Source of the DNA: Deinococcus aquaticus
Lineage (GTDB): Bacteria; Deinococcota; Deinococci; Deinococcales; Deinococcaceae
Assembly (NCBI RefSeq): GCF_028622095.1
Contig: NZ_CP115165.1
Coordinates: forward strand, 2,291,501-2,355,500
Direction of reading: 5' to 3'
DNA length: 64,000 bases
Below are positions 32,873 to 44,770 of the stretch, one piece after another (the stretch's first letter is position 1; each line of letters begins with the position of its first letter). The notes below the pieces were generated by a model. It was not told where the DNA came from. It made no database searches and saw only the letters and a list, made by a program, of their open reading frames with translations. Position numbers and translations under genes: made by a program.

Positions 32873-33862
32873 TCAGCGGCCGGGTTCGATGATGACCTTG
32901 CCGGTCGTCTTGCGGTCCAGCAGGTCTTGGAAGGCGCGGGCGCTGTCGGCCAGGGCGTAGGTGGGGCCGACCTGCGGCGTGACCTGCCCGCTCCCGACCA
33001 GTCCGGCGAGGGCCTGCGCGGCCTGCATGGTCGCGGCGCGGTCGTTCATCAGGCTGGTCAGCCACAGGCCCGTGACGGTCAGGTTGCGTTTCATGAGTTC
33101 CACGGGGCGCATGTTCGCCTGCTCGCGGCTGGCGTTCCCGATCACGATGATCCGGCCCTGCGGGGCGGCCATGTCCAGGCTCTCCTGGAAGCGTTTGCCG
33201 CCCACGACTTCCAGGATCAGGGGCACGCCCTTGCCGCCGGCCGCGTCACGGACTTTCTGCACGCGGTCCGGGTCGTCCTGCAGGATGGTCACGTCGGCGC
33301 CCAGGTCGCGGGCCAGCGCGAGTTTCTCGTCGGTGCTGGCCAGCGCGATCACGTGCATGCCCATCGCCTTGGCGAGCTGGATGCTGGCGGTGCCGAGTGC
33401 CCCGGCGGCGGCCTGCACGAGCACCCACTCGCCTTCCACGCCGCGCCCCAGGGTTTTCAGGCCGTGGTACGCGGTGAAGTACGACACGGGGAACGCGGCG
33501 GCCTGCGCGCCGCTCAGGTTCTCCGGGACGGGGATCAGGCCGGCGGCGTTCACGACCGAGTAGCGGGCCAGGGCGCCGCTGCCGCCCAGCGCGGCCACGC
33601 GCTGCCCGACCTGCACGCCCGTGACGCCCTCGCCGAGGGATTCGACGATCCCGGCGAATTCCATGCCCGGCGTGTAGGGCACGCGGGTACGGGTCAGGTA
33701 CTCCCCGGCGACGCTCAGAACGTCCGCGAAGTTGATGCCGACGGCCTCGACCTCGATGCGGACCTCGCCGGGGCCGGGGGTGGGGGCGGGAACGTCCTGG
33801 AGTTCCATCACGTCTGGGGGGCCGAGTCGTTCGACCCGGATGGCCTTCATGGATTCACTCAT
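32873..33862 (-). CDS. NADPH:quinone oxidoreductase, MDR superfamily
   Basis: 329 residues. Zinc-free medium-chain reductase: GINFADVLSVAGEY and TPGMEFAGIVESLGEGV in the catalytic domain, VQAAAGALGTASIQLAKAMG as the NADP-binding motif. ATG 33862 chosen because TATGCT ends 7 bases before it; ATG 33850 (MKAIRV) is the alternative. Reduces quinones or enones; substrate unknown. Divergent from the fad operon. Confidence 0.88.
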   Translation of the reverse strand: MSESMKAIRVERLGPPDVMELQDVPAPTPGPGEVRIEVEAVGINFADVLSVAGEYLTRTRVPYTPGMEFAGIVESLGEGVTGVQVGQRVAALGGSGALARYSVVNAAGLIPVPENLSGAQAAAFPVSYFTAYHGLKTLGRGVEGEWVLVQAAAGALGTASIQLAKAMGMHVIALASTDEKLALARDLGADVTILQDDPDRVQKVRDAAGGKGVPLILEVVGGKRFQESLDMAAPQGRIIVIGNASREQANMRPVELMKRNLTVTGLWLTSLMNDRAATMQAAQALAGLVGSGQVTPQVGPTYALADSARAFQDLLDRKTTGKVIIEPGR

Positions 33863-33894
33863 GAGGCGCAGCATACCCGACTGTCACCCCCAAA

Positions 33895-33927
33895 GTGAAC
33901 GTTGACGTACATCTTGAACGTGAACGT
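33895..33927 (+). promoter_or_regulatory. Cluster of GAACGT half-sites upstream of fadB
   Basis: GTGAACGT at 33895-33902, TTGAACGT at 33914-33921 and GTGAACGT at 33920-33927, between the divergent oxidoreductase and the fad operon. May be binding sites for a fatty-acid-responsive repressor; not matched to a known consensus. Confidence 0.4.
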
Positions 33928-34005
33928 GTTTGACCGGGTTCAGAAATCGTGAAAAGCTAGGGGCCGAACCACAACCACATCACCCACCCATCAGGAGGCC
34001 CTACC

Positions 34006-36111
<2,106 letters not shown>

Positions 36112-36116
36112 CCCAC

Positions 36117-36425
36117 ATGGACGTCCCGGACGCCCTGCTGCTGCTACCGGCCGGGTCGGACGTACCGGGACTGACCGCGCTGATTCGCCCGCCGTTCACC
36201 CTGCGGGCCATGCCGACCGACCCGCAGGCCCTGAGCGAGATGGTGCGCCGCATCGGCACCCGCGAGGAACAGATGAGGTCGTACACCCACCTGTTTGCGC
36301 TGCACGGGCCGTCCGCGCCGCCTGAAACCTACCGGGACGCGTTCTTCACGCTGACGGACCAGATCGAGCAGCACAGCCCACACGCCATTCTCTGCACGCT
36401 CAGCGGCGAACGCACCCTGCGGTAA
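36117..36425 (+). CDS. Hypothetical protein between fadB and fadA, 102 aa
   Basis: Starts six bases after fadB and ends 45 bases before fadA, so co-transcribed. Soluble, helical (LSEMVRRIGTREEQMRSYTHLF) with a C-terminal ILCTLSGER strand. Not recognised; position suggests an accessory or regulatory role in fatty-acid metabolism, but nothing in the sequence proves this. Confidence 0.6.
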   Translation: MDVPDALLLLPAGSDVPGLTALIRPPFTLRAMPTDPQALSEMVRRIGTREEQMRSYTHLFALHGPSAPPETYRDAFFTLTDQIEQHSPHAILCTLSGERTLR

Positions 36426-36470
36426 GCCCACCCGCTGAACCCGCCTCTTCACATACCCAGGAGTTCCATC

Positions 36471-37652
36471 ATGAAAGACGCTGTCATTGTTTCCACCGCC
36501 CGCACCCCCATCGGTAAGGCCTACCGGGGCTTCCTGAACGACACGCACGGCTCTGATATCGGCGCGCACGCCGTCATGCACGCTGTGCAGCGGGCCGGCA
36601 TCGACCCTTCCGAGATCGAGGACGTGATCATGGGCGCCGGGAACCCGGAAGGCGCGACCGGCAGCAACATCGCCCGGCAGATCGCGCTGCGCGCCGGTTT
36701 GCCGGTGAGCGTGTCGGGCGTGACCGTGAACCGCTTCTGCTCCAGCGGCCTGAACACCATCGCGCTGGCCGCGAACCACGTGATGACCGGCCAGGGCGAC
36801 GTGTTCGTGGCGGGCGGCCTGGAAAGCATCAGCCTGACGCAGAACGAGCACGCCAACGGGTACCGCCTGCGCGGCGAGTGGCTGACCGAGCACAAGCCCG
36901 AGATCTACATGCCGATGCTTCAGACGGCCGAGGTGGTCGCAAAGCGCTACGGCATCAGCCGCGAGGCGCAGGACGAGTACGCGCTGCAAAGCCAGCAGCG
37001 GACGGCAGCGGCGCAGCAGGCCGGGCTGTTCGAGCATGAGATCGTACCCATGACGGCCCGCATGAAAGTGCAGGACAAGGCCACGGGAGAGATCAGCACC
37101 CGCGAGGTCACGCTGAGCCTGGACGAAGGCAACCGCGCCGACACCACCCTGGAAGGCCTGAGTAAACTGAAGCCCGTTATCGAGGGCGGCGTGATCACGG
37201 CCGGGAACGCCTCGCAACTGTCGGACGGCGCGGCGGCCGTGGTCGTCATGAGCGGCGACATGGCCCGCGAGCGCGGACTGGCCCCGCTGGGACTGTTCAA
37301 GGGCTTCGCCGTGGCGGGCCTGGAACCCGACGAGATGGGCATCGGCCCGGTGCTGGCCGTCCCGAAACTCCTGAAACGCCACGGCCTGAGCGTGGACGAC
37401 ATCGACCTGTGGGAACTGAACGAGGCGTTCGCCGTGCAGGCCCTGTACTGCCGGGACACGCTGGGCATCGACCCGGCCAAGTACAACGTGAACGGCGGCG
37501 CGATCAGCGTCGGGCACCCGTACGGCATGAGCGGCGCGCGCCTGACCGGGCACGCCCTGCTGGAAGGCAAACGCCGGGGCGCGAAGCACGTGGTCGTGAC
37601 CATGTGCGTGGGCGGCGGCATGGGCGCAGCCGGTCTGTTCGAAGTGCTGTAA
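36471..37652 (+). CDS. fadA: Acetyl-CoA C-acyltransferase (thiolase)
   Basis: Last step of beta-oxidation. 393 residues. Acyl-enzyme Cys in [15 protein letters not shown], His in [18 protein letters not shown] and second Cys in [21 protein letters not shown] seven bases before ATG. With fadB completes a trifunctional set; no acyl-CoA dehydrogenase or ligase is in the window. Confidence 0.94.
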   Translation: MKDAVIVSTARTPIGKAYRGFLNDTHGSDIGAHAVMHAVQRAGIDPSEIEDVIMGAGNPEGATGSNIARQIALRAGLPVSVSGVTVNRFCSSGLNTIALAANHVMTGQGDVFVAGGLESISLTQNEHANGYRLRGEWLTEHKPEIYMPMLQTAEVVAKRYGISREAQDEYALQSQQRTAAAQQAGLFEHEIVPMTARMKVQDKATGEISTREVTLSLDEGNRADTTLEGLSKLKPVIEGGVITAGNASQLSDGAAAVVVMSGDMARERGLAPLGLFKGFAVAGLEPDEMGIGPVLAVPKLLKRHGLSVDDIDLWELNEAFAVQALYCRDTLGIDPAKYNVNGGAISVGHPYGMSGARLTGHALLEGKRRGAKHVVVTMCVGGGMGAAGLFEVL

Positions 37653-37720
37653 GGGCGGCGTTCAGGGCCGCGCCCTGAACCGAGTGGAACGAGAAGCCGT
37701 GAGAGGCGGTGGTGGGAAGT

Positions 37721-37787
37721 GGCGATGGTGGGAAGGGGAGGTCGCGGGAGTGCTATTTTCCCGTGACCGGAACTGGACACCATCGCC
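37721..37787. terminator. Long imperfect hairpin after fadA
   Basis: GGCGATGGTG (37721-37730) pairs with CACCATCGCC (37778-37787); inside, GGTCGCGGGA (37740-37749) pairs with TCCCGTGACC (37759-37768) with one wobble. Likely transcript end for the fad operon. The rest of 37653-37965 holds this and the REP-like element, no gene. Confidence 0.55.
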
Positions 37788-37850
37788 AGGGGAGTAGGAG
37801 GTGGGCTGTGGGGGTGACCCTGCGGCCCGCTTTCTGTTGCAGGGTGTCGT

Positions 37851-37905
37851 GACCCCTCACCCGGCCCTTCGGGGCGCCCTCTCCCCAGGGGAGAGGGTCG
37901 GGGGC
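37851..37905 (+). repeat. REP-like element
   Basis: CCCCTCACCCGGCCCTTCGG followed by CTCTCCCCAGGGGAGAGGG; internal CTCTCCCC/GGGGAGAG hairpin. Same type as the element at 23373. Confidence 0.5.
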
Positions 37906-37965
37906 TGTGGCTCCTGCTGTCGGCTCGTCACAATCGCTTAACGTCAAACGAATTAGAGTGTGGGC

Positions 37966-38916
37966 ATGACCACCACGCCTCTCACCCCGCACGGCCTGCA
38001 CCACGTCACCGCCGTCACCGCCGACGCCCGCGCCAACCTCCAGTTCTACACCGGCGTCCTCGGCATGAGGCTCGTCAAGAAAACCGTCAACCAGGACGAC
38101 GTCACCGCCTACCACCTCTTCTTCGCAGACAGCGTCGGCACCCCCGGCAGCGACCTCACCTTCTTCCAGTGGCCCGTCCCACCCGAACAACCCGGCAACA
38201 ACAGCGTCACCCGCACCAGCCTCCGCATCCCCGACGGCACCCTCGACTGGTGGCACGCGCACCTCAGCGCCCACGGCCTGACCGTCACGCCCGTCACCCG
38301 CCACGGCCGCCCCCACCTGGACTTCAGTGACCCCGAAGGCCAGCGCCTCAGCCTCGTGGAAGGCGGCCCGCACGGCACCCCCTGGGAAGGCAGCAGCGTC
38401 CCCACCGACAAACAGATTCACGGCCTTGGCCCCAGCGAACTGACCCTCCCGAACCTGTTCCCCACCACCCGCGTCCTCGAACGCGCCTACCACATGACCC
38501 CCGCTGGCACGTACCCAGACCCCGAACAACCCGAGCGCACCATCCACGTCTACGCCATGCACGACGGCGGCCCGCACGCCGAACTGCACCTGCGCATCGA
38601 CCCCACCATGCCCCCCGCCCGTCCCGGCGCCGGCGGCGTACACCACATCGCCCTGCGCGTCCAGGACGACCAGTACCACGACTGGAACACCCACCTGACC
38701 GCCCTGGGCCTGCGCACCAGCGGCGAAGTGGACCGCCACTGGTTCCACAGCATCTACTACCGCGAACCGCAGGGCATCCTGATCGAACTCGCCACCGACG
38801 GCCCCGGCTTCACCGTCGACGAACACCCCGACCACCTGGGCGAAACCCTGATCCTCGCCCCGTTCCTCGAACCCCGCCGCGCCCAGATCGAAGCGGGCCT
38901 CACCCCCCTCACCTGA
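37966..38916 (+). CDS. Ring-cleaving dioxygenase-like VOC protein (MhqO type)
   Basis: 316 residues, two vicinal-oxygen-chelate halves. Metal-ligand pattern GLHHVTAVTADARANLQFYT at the start, HHIALRVQDD mid-protein and ESPEG-like YREPQGILIELATD at the end. Such proteins protect against quinones in Bacillus (MhqO). TAGAGT ends 6 bases before ATG 37966; the GTG at 37960 would place the start on the -10, so it was rejected. Confidence 0.85.
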   Translation: MTTTPLTPHGLHHVTAVTADARANLQFYTGVLGMRLVKKTVNQDDVTAYHLFFADSVGTPGSDLTFFQWPVPPEQPGNNSVTRTSLRIPDGTLDWWHAHLSAHGLTVTPVTRHGRPHLDFSDPEGQRLSLVEGGPHGTPWEGSSVPTDKQIHGLGPSELTLPNLFPTTRVLERAYHMTPAGTYPDPEQPERTIHVYAMHDGGPHAELHLRIDPTMPPARPGAGGVHHIALRVQDDQYHDWNTHLTALGLRTSGEVDRHWFHSIYYREPQGILIELATDGPGFTVDEHPDHLGETLILAPFLEPRRAQIEAGLTPLT

Positions 38917-38940
38917 ACCCACAACACTGAACCCACAACG

Positions 38941-38977
38941 AAGCCGCCCCCACCGTCAATTGGTGGGGGCGGCTTCG
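38941..38977. terminator. Bidirectional terminator
   Basis: Perfect 15-bp stem: GAAGCCGCCCCCACC (38941-38955) and its complement (38963-38977), 7-base loop, between convergent genes. Confidence 0.75.
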
Positions 38978-38990
38978 CGTGCCGTCAGAG

Positions 38991-39557
38991 TTACTGGCAG
39001 TCCACCACAGGGAACGCCTGCGCCGACTCCTTGATATTGCTGTACTGCCCGTTCTGATCCACGCCCTGCACCCGCACGAACGTGTTCCCCTTCACCCGCA
39101 CGATCACCGGATTCACCACAATCGCCTGAGCCGACAGCTTGTTCTGAGTCAGCACCCGCAGAGGAGCCGTATTCGGCGTCAGGGTACTCGTCGCCCGGCC
39201 CGAACCGCTGTAATCCACCTGCCCGTAACTGTAGAACTCCTGATCCTCGGTCGTGCCCGTACTCAGGCCCTTAAACTGCACGTACAGCTTGCTCAGGCCG
39301 CCCTGCCACGTCAGGTCCACGTACATTTCCGTGTTCAGGTTGTCGCAGATCACGTACGACCCCGCCGCCACGGTATTCCCGTTCTGATCCGTGAACGCCG
39401 TCGTCGTCCGGTACTGCGTGCTGTACGCGAAATCCTTCAGACTCAACGAGTTCGACGCACCCGACCCCGGCGTGAACCCGTCCGATACCGTCACAGTCAC
39501 CCCGCAACTCGCCAGGATGCCCGTCAACCCGATTGCCGCCAACGCCAGTTTCTTCAT
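38991..39557 (-). CDS. Putative lipoprotein, 188 aa
   Basis: MKKLALAAIGLTGILASCG is a lipoprotein signal with lipobox LASC. The mature part is Ser/Thr/Gly-rich and beta-like, with two further cysteines (VICDNL and terminal VDCQ). Start set at ATG 39557, nine bases inside the ORF. Paralogue of 39670-40251: shared signal peptide pattern, length and upstream sequence. Surface role unknown. Confidence 0.72.
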   Translation of the reverse strand: MKKLALAAIGLTGILASCGVTVTVSDGFTPGSGASNSLSLKDFAYSTQYRTTTAFTDQNGNTVAAGSYVICDNLNTEMYVDLTWQGGLSKLYVQFKGLSTGTTEDQEFYSYGQVDYSGSGRATSTLTPNTAPLRVLTQNKLSAQAIVVNPVIVRVKGNTFVRVQGVDQNGQYSNIKESAQAFPVVDCQ

Positions 39558-39612
39558 ACCACCCACTGTGCCCGCCGAACCTGACCGGGACGTGATGAAT
39601 CCCTCAGCAAAC

Positions 39613-39648
39613 CTGAGAAAAAGAACAAGCCCCCGCGCGAAGCAGGGG
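39613..39648 (-). terminator. Terminator of the lipoprotein gene at 39670
   Basis: On the minus strand GCCCC, loop, GGGGGC is followed by TTGTTCTTTTT, giving a T-rich tail. Confidence 0.55.
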
Positions 39649-39669
39649 CCGAAAGTGTGAAGCTGGGAA

Positions 39670-40251
39670 TTACTGGCTGAGCGGCTGAGCAGTGCTGGCG
39701 AGGGTGCACTTGCGGTACACGGGCGTCAGGCCAAGGTTCTTGCTGGTGATGGTAAAGCTGGAGCCGGTAGAGGTATTGATCGTGAGGTCGGCGTAGAAGC
39801 CACCCTCAACGCGGTCGCTCGCGTTCACCTTCTTGACCGGTAGCTCGTTCGGGCTCACCACGATGCTATTGGGCAGGAATTTGCCCGTTGCAGAGTTGAA
39901 GTCAAAAATGGCCTTGTAATCGCCGTTGCTGTCCTTTTTGAGATCGCTCGCTTGCAGGGTGACTTCCTGGTTGTAGACGTTCGTCTTATCGCCTTTAACA
40001 GCGACCTTGACAGAAGTGATCGTGCCACCCGTGGCGAACTTCACGATCACCTGGGTTGAGCGGGCGCGGCTGACCGTGCTGGGGTTGGTGATCTCGTCGC
40101 ACCCCACAAAAGCCATCTGCCCGTCGGTGGCGTATTCCGTGGAAACGCCAATGACGCGTCCGCTTCCACTCCCGTCGGGGGCGACTCCGGCGCTTCCGCA
40201 CGCTGCGAGGATGCCGCTCAGACCGACTGCTGCTGCCAGGATTCTTTTCAT
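39670..40251 (-). CDS. Putative lipoprotein, 193 aa
   Basis: Signal MKRILAAAVGLSGILAACG with lipobox LAAC; start at ATG 40251. Mature domain of predicted beta strands (TQVIVKFATGGTITSVKVAV) with cysteines in AFVGCDE and YRKCTL. Lower third-position GC than surrounding genes. The 40 bases upstream resemble those before the paralogue at 39557 (shared TCAGG, CGGC.GGCA.AGTG pattern), implying common control or recent duplication. Confidence 0.72.
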   Translation of the reverse strand: MKRILAAAVGLSGILAACGSAGVAPDGSGSGRVIGVSTEYATDGQMAFVGCDEITNPSTVSRARSTQVIVKFATGGTITSVKVAVKGDKTNVYNQEVTLQASDLKKDSNGDYKAIFDFNSATGKFLPNSIVVSPNELPVKKVNASDRVEGGFYADLTINTSTGSSFTITSKNLGLTPVYRKCTLASTAQPLSQ

Positions 40252-40393
40252 GCCTCTCACTTTGCCTGCCGGGCCTGATCTGCACGTGACGGGCCGCTGA
40301 GGAAACCTTCAGTTCCGTGAATGCTGCGCGGCAGGGTAAAGGGGCGGCCCACCGCCGGGCGTGCCAGGGTGGGCCGGGGGGCGTGGCGGCGGG

Positions 40394-41773
<1,380 letters not shown>

Positions 41774-41887
41774 GTGTGTCTCTCCTCTCAGCCGTTCGGA
41801 TGGATTCCGGGGCCTTTGCCTGCCCGCTGCGTCGTGCTGGGCGGTCGGAGGGCAGTGTAGCGGACGGGCCCGGGGTGCGGAGGCGGC

Positions 41888-42346
41888 TCAGGGCTGTGCT
41901 GGCGGTATGGGCCGCAGTTGCAGGGTGTACCCGAGGGCTTCGCGGCCCAGGAGGACGGTGCGCAGGCGGCCGTCCAGGGTGACGGTGCCGCCCGTGTCAT
42001 GCCGGACGAGGTAGAGGTTGGCGCGGTGGGTGCCGTTCTCGTAGAGGTTCAGGGTGAGTTCGGTGCCGTCGGCGAGGCGTCTGAAGGGGCCGCTTCCGGC
42101 GTAGACTCGGCGGCTTTCGAGGTTCACGAGGCTGCCGCTGGCGCGTCCGTCGCGTTCGACGAGGCCGAGGGTCAGGCGGTACGGGACGCGTCCGGTGGGG
42201 CCGATGCCGACGCCCTCGTACACGCCGCTGATCTACCGTTCGAGGGTGGTGGTGGGCGGGAAGTACGCGCCGAACGCACAACTGCTCAGGGCCAGAGGGA
42301 GCAGCAGGGTGGCGGTCAGGGCGAGGGGAGCGGTGGGTCGGCGCAT
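41888..42346 (-). pseudogene. Lipoprotein gene broken by an in-frame amber codon
   Basis: From ATG 42346 (TACGCT ends 7 bases upstream) the frame reads MRRPTAPLALTATLL... SSCAFG, a lipoprotein signal, then stops at TAG (42233-42235) at codon 38 and continues uninterrupted as ISGVYEGVGIGPTGRVPY to 41888. Without the stop it is a 152-codon lipoprotein with a beta-rich domain. A single-base change (for example CAG to TAG) explains it. A GTG restart within the second half would lack a signal. Confidence 0.7.
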
Positions 42347-42414
42347 GGGCCGCAGCGTACGCACCCCTCATGAAGCGGGCCTGATGCCGTGCGCCTGATG
42401 CGCTGTGGGTGCGG

Positions 42415-42861
42415 TCAGCGTTCGGCGCGCAGGGTCACGTTGTGCTTCACGCCGCCCACGGTGAGGGTGCCGCTCAGGATGGTGCTGGTGACGGTGGCGC
42501 CCAGCAGGCCGCTGGCCCTGAGGGGCACGTTGCTGACGCCGAAGCCCAGCAGGCTGGCGTTCAGGCGGGGCGTGTCGCCGGGGTCGATGGTGGCGGTCAG
42601 GGTCGCGCCGCCCGGTCTGGGCAGTTGCGTGCCGCGCAGGATGAAAGTGCCGCCGCTGGTCAGGTTGCGGTACTCGCCGCGTGCCTCGTGAGTGACGGGG
42701 TCCACGGTGTACGTCACGCGGATCTTCTGCGGGGTCAGCAGGAACCGCGCCTCGCCCGCATACGAGTACACGGGTTGCGCGGCGGGTTGTGTGGCGGGGG
42801 CGCAGGCGGCCAGCAGGACCGGCAGCGCCAGGGTCGCCAGTGGGAGGGCGGCGCGTTTCAC
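42415..42861 (-). CDS. Putative lipoprotein, 148 aa
   Basis: GTG start overlapping the amidase stop (GTGA). Signal [20 protein letters not shown] with lipobox LAAC. Mature domain predicted all-beta (RITYTVDP..., [11 protein letters not shown]), reminiscent of YceI- or META-like barrels but not assignable. Operon with the amidase; the broken lipoprotein follows. Confidence 0.72.
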   Translation of the reverse strand: MKRAALPLATLALPVLLAACAPATQPAAQPVYSYAGEARFLLTPQKIRVTYTVDPVTHEARGEYRNLTSGGTFILRGTQLPRPGGATLTATIDPGDTPRLNASLLGFGVSNVPLRASGLLGATVTSTILSGTLTVGGVKHNVTLRAER

Positions 42862-44114
42862 GCAGGCTCCGTGCCCGTGGCGGGGGCGGTGTCCAGCGCG
42901 TGGGCCAGGGCCAGCAGCGTGTCGTCCTGCCCGTGCCGCCCGACGAGCTGCACGCCCACGAACGGCTGCCCGCCTGCGTGGTGCGCGGTGGGCAGCGCGG
43001 CGGTCGGGGCGCCCAGCAGGCTGAACGGCGCGGTCAGGCGCAGCACGGCGCGGCGCAGCGGGAGCGGGCCGCCCGGCAGGTCCACCTCGTCCTGTCCGGT
43101 CAGCGGGGGCGGGGTGGGCACGGCGGGGGCCAGCAGCACGTCGAAGGTGTCCAGCAGGGCGTCCAGTTGCCGGCGGTACGCGGCGCGGCGCGCGAAGGCC
43201 GCCTCCACCTCGTCGGCACTCAGGGCCGCGCCCTGGCGCAGGGCCGCCAGCGTGAACGGCAGGAAGCCCGGATCGTCCAGTGTCAGGGCGTCCTGGTGAA
43301 CGGCGGCCGCCTCACTCAGCACGATGGGCGAGTACGCGTCCAGCACTTCCGGGAAGTCCACGGGTGTCACGGTCGCTCCCAAGCGCGTCAGGGTGCCCGC
43401 CACGCCCAGCACGGCGGCGTGTACGTCCGGCGTCACCCAGCCGTCCGGGAGCCACAGGCCCACGCGCCGGCCTGCCCAGTCCTGCGGGGGGACGGGCTGG
43501 CCGGTCAGGGCTTCATGAACGCGGATGATGGTGCGCAGGTCGGCGGCCAGCGGCCCGGTGTGATCGCAGGTGCGTGACAGGGGCAGCACGCCCGCCTCGC
43601 TCCAGTCGGCGTGTCCCTTGGTGGGTTTGAAGCCCCGCACGCCGCACCACGCGGCGGGCACGCGGATGCTGCCGCCAGTATCGGTGCCCAGCGCGAAGTT
43701 CACCTGCGCCAGCGCCACGCTGACGGCTGCGCCGCTGCTGCTGCCGCCCGGCACGCACTCCAGCCGGGTGGGGTGCGCGGTTCCGCCGAAGCCGTTGGCG
43801 CCCGTGATGCCCAGCGCGATCTCGTGCAGGTGCGTCTTCCCGGCCGCGCTGGCCCCCAGCTCCAGCAGTCGGCGCACCAGCACGCTCTGGCCGGGGTCCG
43901 GGACGGGCGCACGCGTACTGGCGCGCAGCGGCCAGCCGGGCACCCCGAACAGGTCCTTCACGCTGAAGCGTAGGCCCGACAGTGGCCCGCCGGGCACGCC
44001 GGGCAGGGGAGACGCGGGCCGGAACGCCCAGGCCCGCTGCGGGTCACTGGCGTCTGATCTGATGGCGTCCGGGGTCACTGGGGTGAGGTGATCGGGGCGG
44101 GCGGGATCGGTCAC
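42858..44114 (-). CDS. Amidase signature-family hydrolase
   Basis: 418 residues. Catalytic Ser-cisSer-Lys: Lys in [11 protein letters not shown], Gly/Ser-rich [14 protein letters not shown], and nucleophile region [20 protein letters not shown] start at 44114 chosen because TACCCT ends 6 bases upstream and the longer ORF crosses the neighbouring gene's start. The substrate is unknown; not GatA, as gatB/gatC are absent and the protein is shorter. Confidence 0.86.
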   Translation of the reverse strand: MTDPARPDHLTPVTPDAIRSDASDPQRAWAFRPASPLPGVPGGPLSGLRFSVKDLFGVPGWPLRASTRAPVPDPGQSVLVRRLLELGASAAGKTHLHEIALGITGANGFGGTAHPTRLECVPGGSSSGAAVSVALAQVNFALGTDTGGSIRVPAAWCGVRGFKPTKGHADWSEAGVLPLSRTCDHTGPLAADLRTIIRVHEALTGQPVPPQDWAGRRVGLWLPDGWVTPDVHAAVLGVAGTLTRLGATVTPVDFPEVLDAYSPIVLSEAAAVHQDALTLDDPGFLPFTLAALRQGAALSADEVEAAFARRAAYRRQLDALLDTFDVLLAPAVPTPPPLTGQDEVDLPGGPLPLRRAVLRLTAPFSLLGAPTAALPTAHHAGGQPFVGVQLVGRHGQDDTLLALAHALDTAPATGTEPA

Positions 44115-44160
44115 CCGTACAGGGTAACGTAACGCCCAGGCGGCCAGAACGGCAGGGTGC

Positions 44161-44661
44161 TCAGAACGGCAGGATGGGTGACTGCTTCCACTGCCCCTGC
44201 GACAGCGTGAACGGCCCGAAGTTCTGCAGGCCCAGCGGCCCGAAGTTCGCCGTGAACCCACCGTCCACGCGGTACGTGACCAGCTGGCCGCGCGCCACCT
44301 TCAGGAACGACGCGGCCGTGTTCAGCGTGACCGGAATGGAGAGGTCTGCCCGCTGCGTGCTCACGCCCCGCGCCGCGATATCGACGTTCGGGAACGATAC
44401 GTCGCCCACGGCGGCTCCGTCGATGATCAGCGTCCCGGCGATGTTCGCCATGCGCAGCGGCACCGGGTTGGGGTTGGTCACCTGAAGGTTCATGGTCAGG
44501 TTCGCCACGGGCACGCTACCGAACCCGCCGGGCAGGGTCAGGCTGGTCAGGTAGACGTTCTGCACCTGCACCTGCGGGACCTGCACAAGCTGTTGCAGGG
44601 GCGCGCAGGCGCTCAGGGACAGGGCGGCGGTACTCAGGGCAGCGGCGGGAAGCAGGCGCAT
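44161..44661 (-). CDS. LEA14/WHy-domain lipoprotein
   Basis: 166 residues. Signal [19 protein letters not shown] with lipobox LSAC. The mature part matches the water-stress/hypersensitive-response (WHy, LEA type 2) fold: [35 protein letters not shown], a Pro-containing turn and [12 protein letters not shown]. The family is tied to desiccation tolerance in plants and Deinococcus. TAGCCT ends 6 bases before ATG. Divergent from the barrel-like gene at 44771. Confidence 0.78.
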   Translation of the reverse strand: MRLLPAAALSTAALSLSACAPLQQLVQVPQVQVQNVYLTSLTLPGGFGSVPVANLTMNLQVTNPNPVPLRMANIAGTLIIDGAAVGDVSFPNVDIAARGVSTQRADLSIPVTLNTAASFLKVARGQLVTYRVDGGFTANFGPLGLQNFGPFTLSQGQWKQSPILPF

Positions 44662-44758
44662 ACCGTCAGGCTACCCTGCCCCCCGCGCGGGAATCTGACG
44701 CGCCCGGTCAGGTTCCCGCGCGGGGGCGACCGGGCCGCTGCACTACGCCCCACTACGC

Positions 44759-44764
44759 TACGCT
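44759..44764 (+). promoter_or_regulatory. -10 box of the barrel-like protein gene
   Basis: TACGCT ends 6 bases before the ATG at 44771; no ribosome site lies between. Confidence 0.55.
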
Positions 44765-44770
44765 GCCTGC

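Noticed and set aside
37711..37905. CRISPR-like repetition in the GC-rich spacer after fadA
   Set aside because: Similar G-runs are not regularly spaced and form hairpins; no repeat-spacer unit or cas gene is present.
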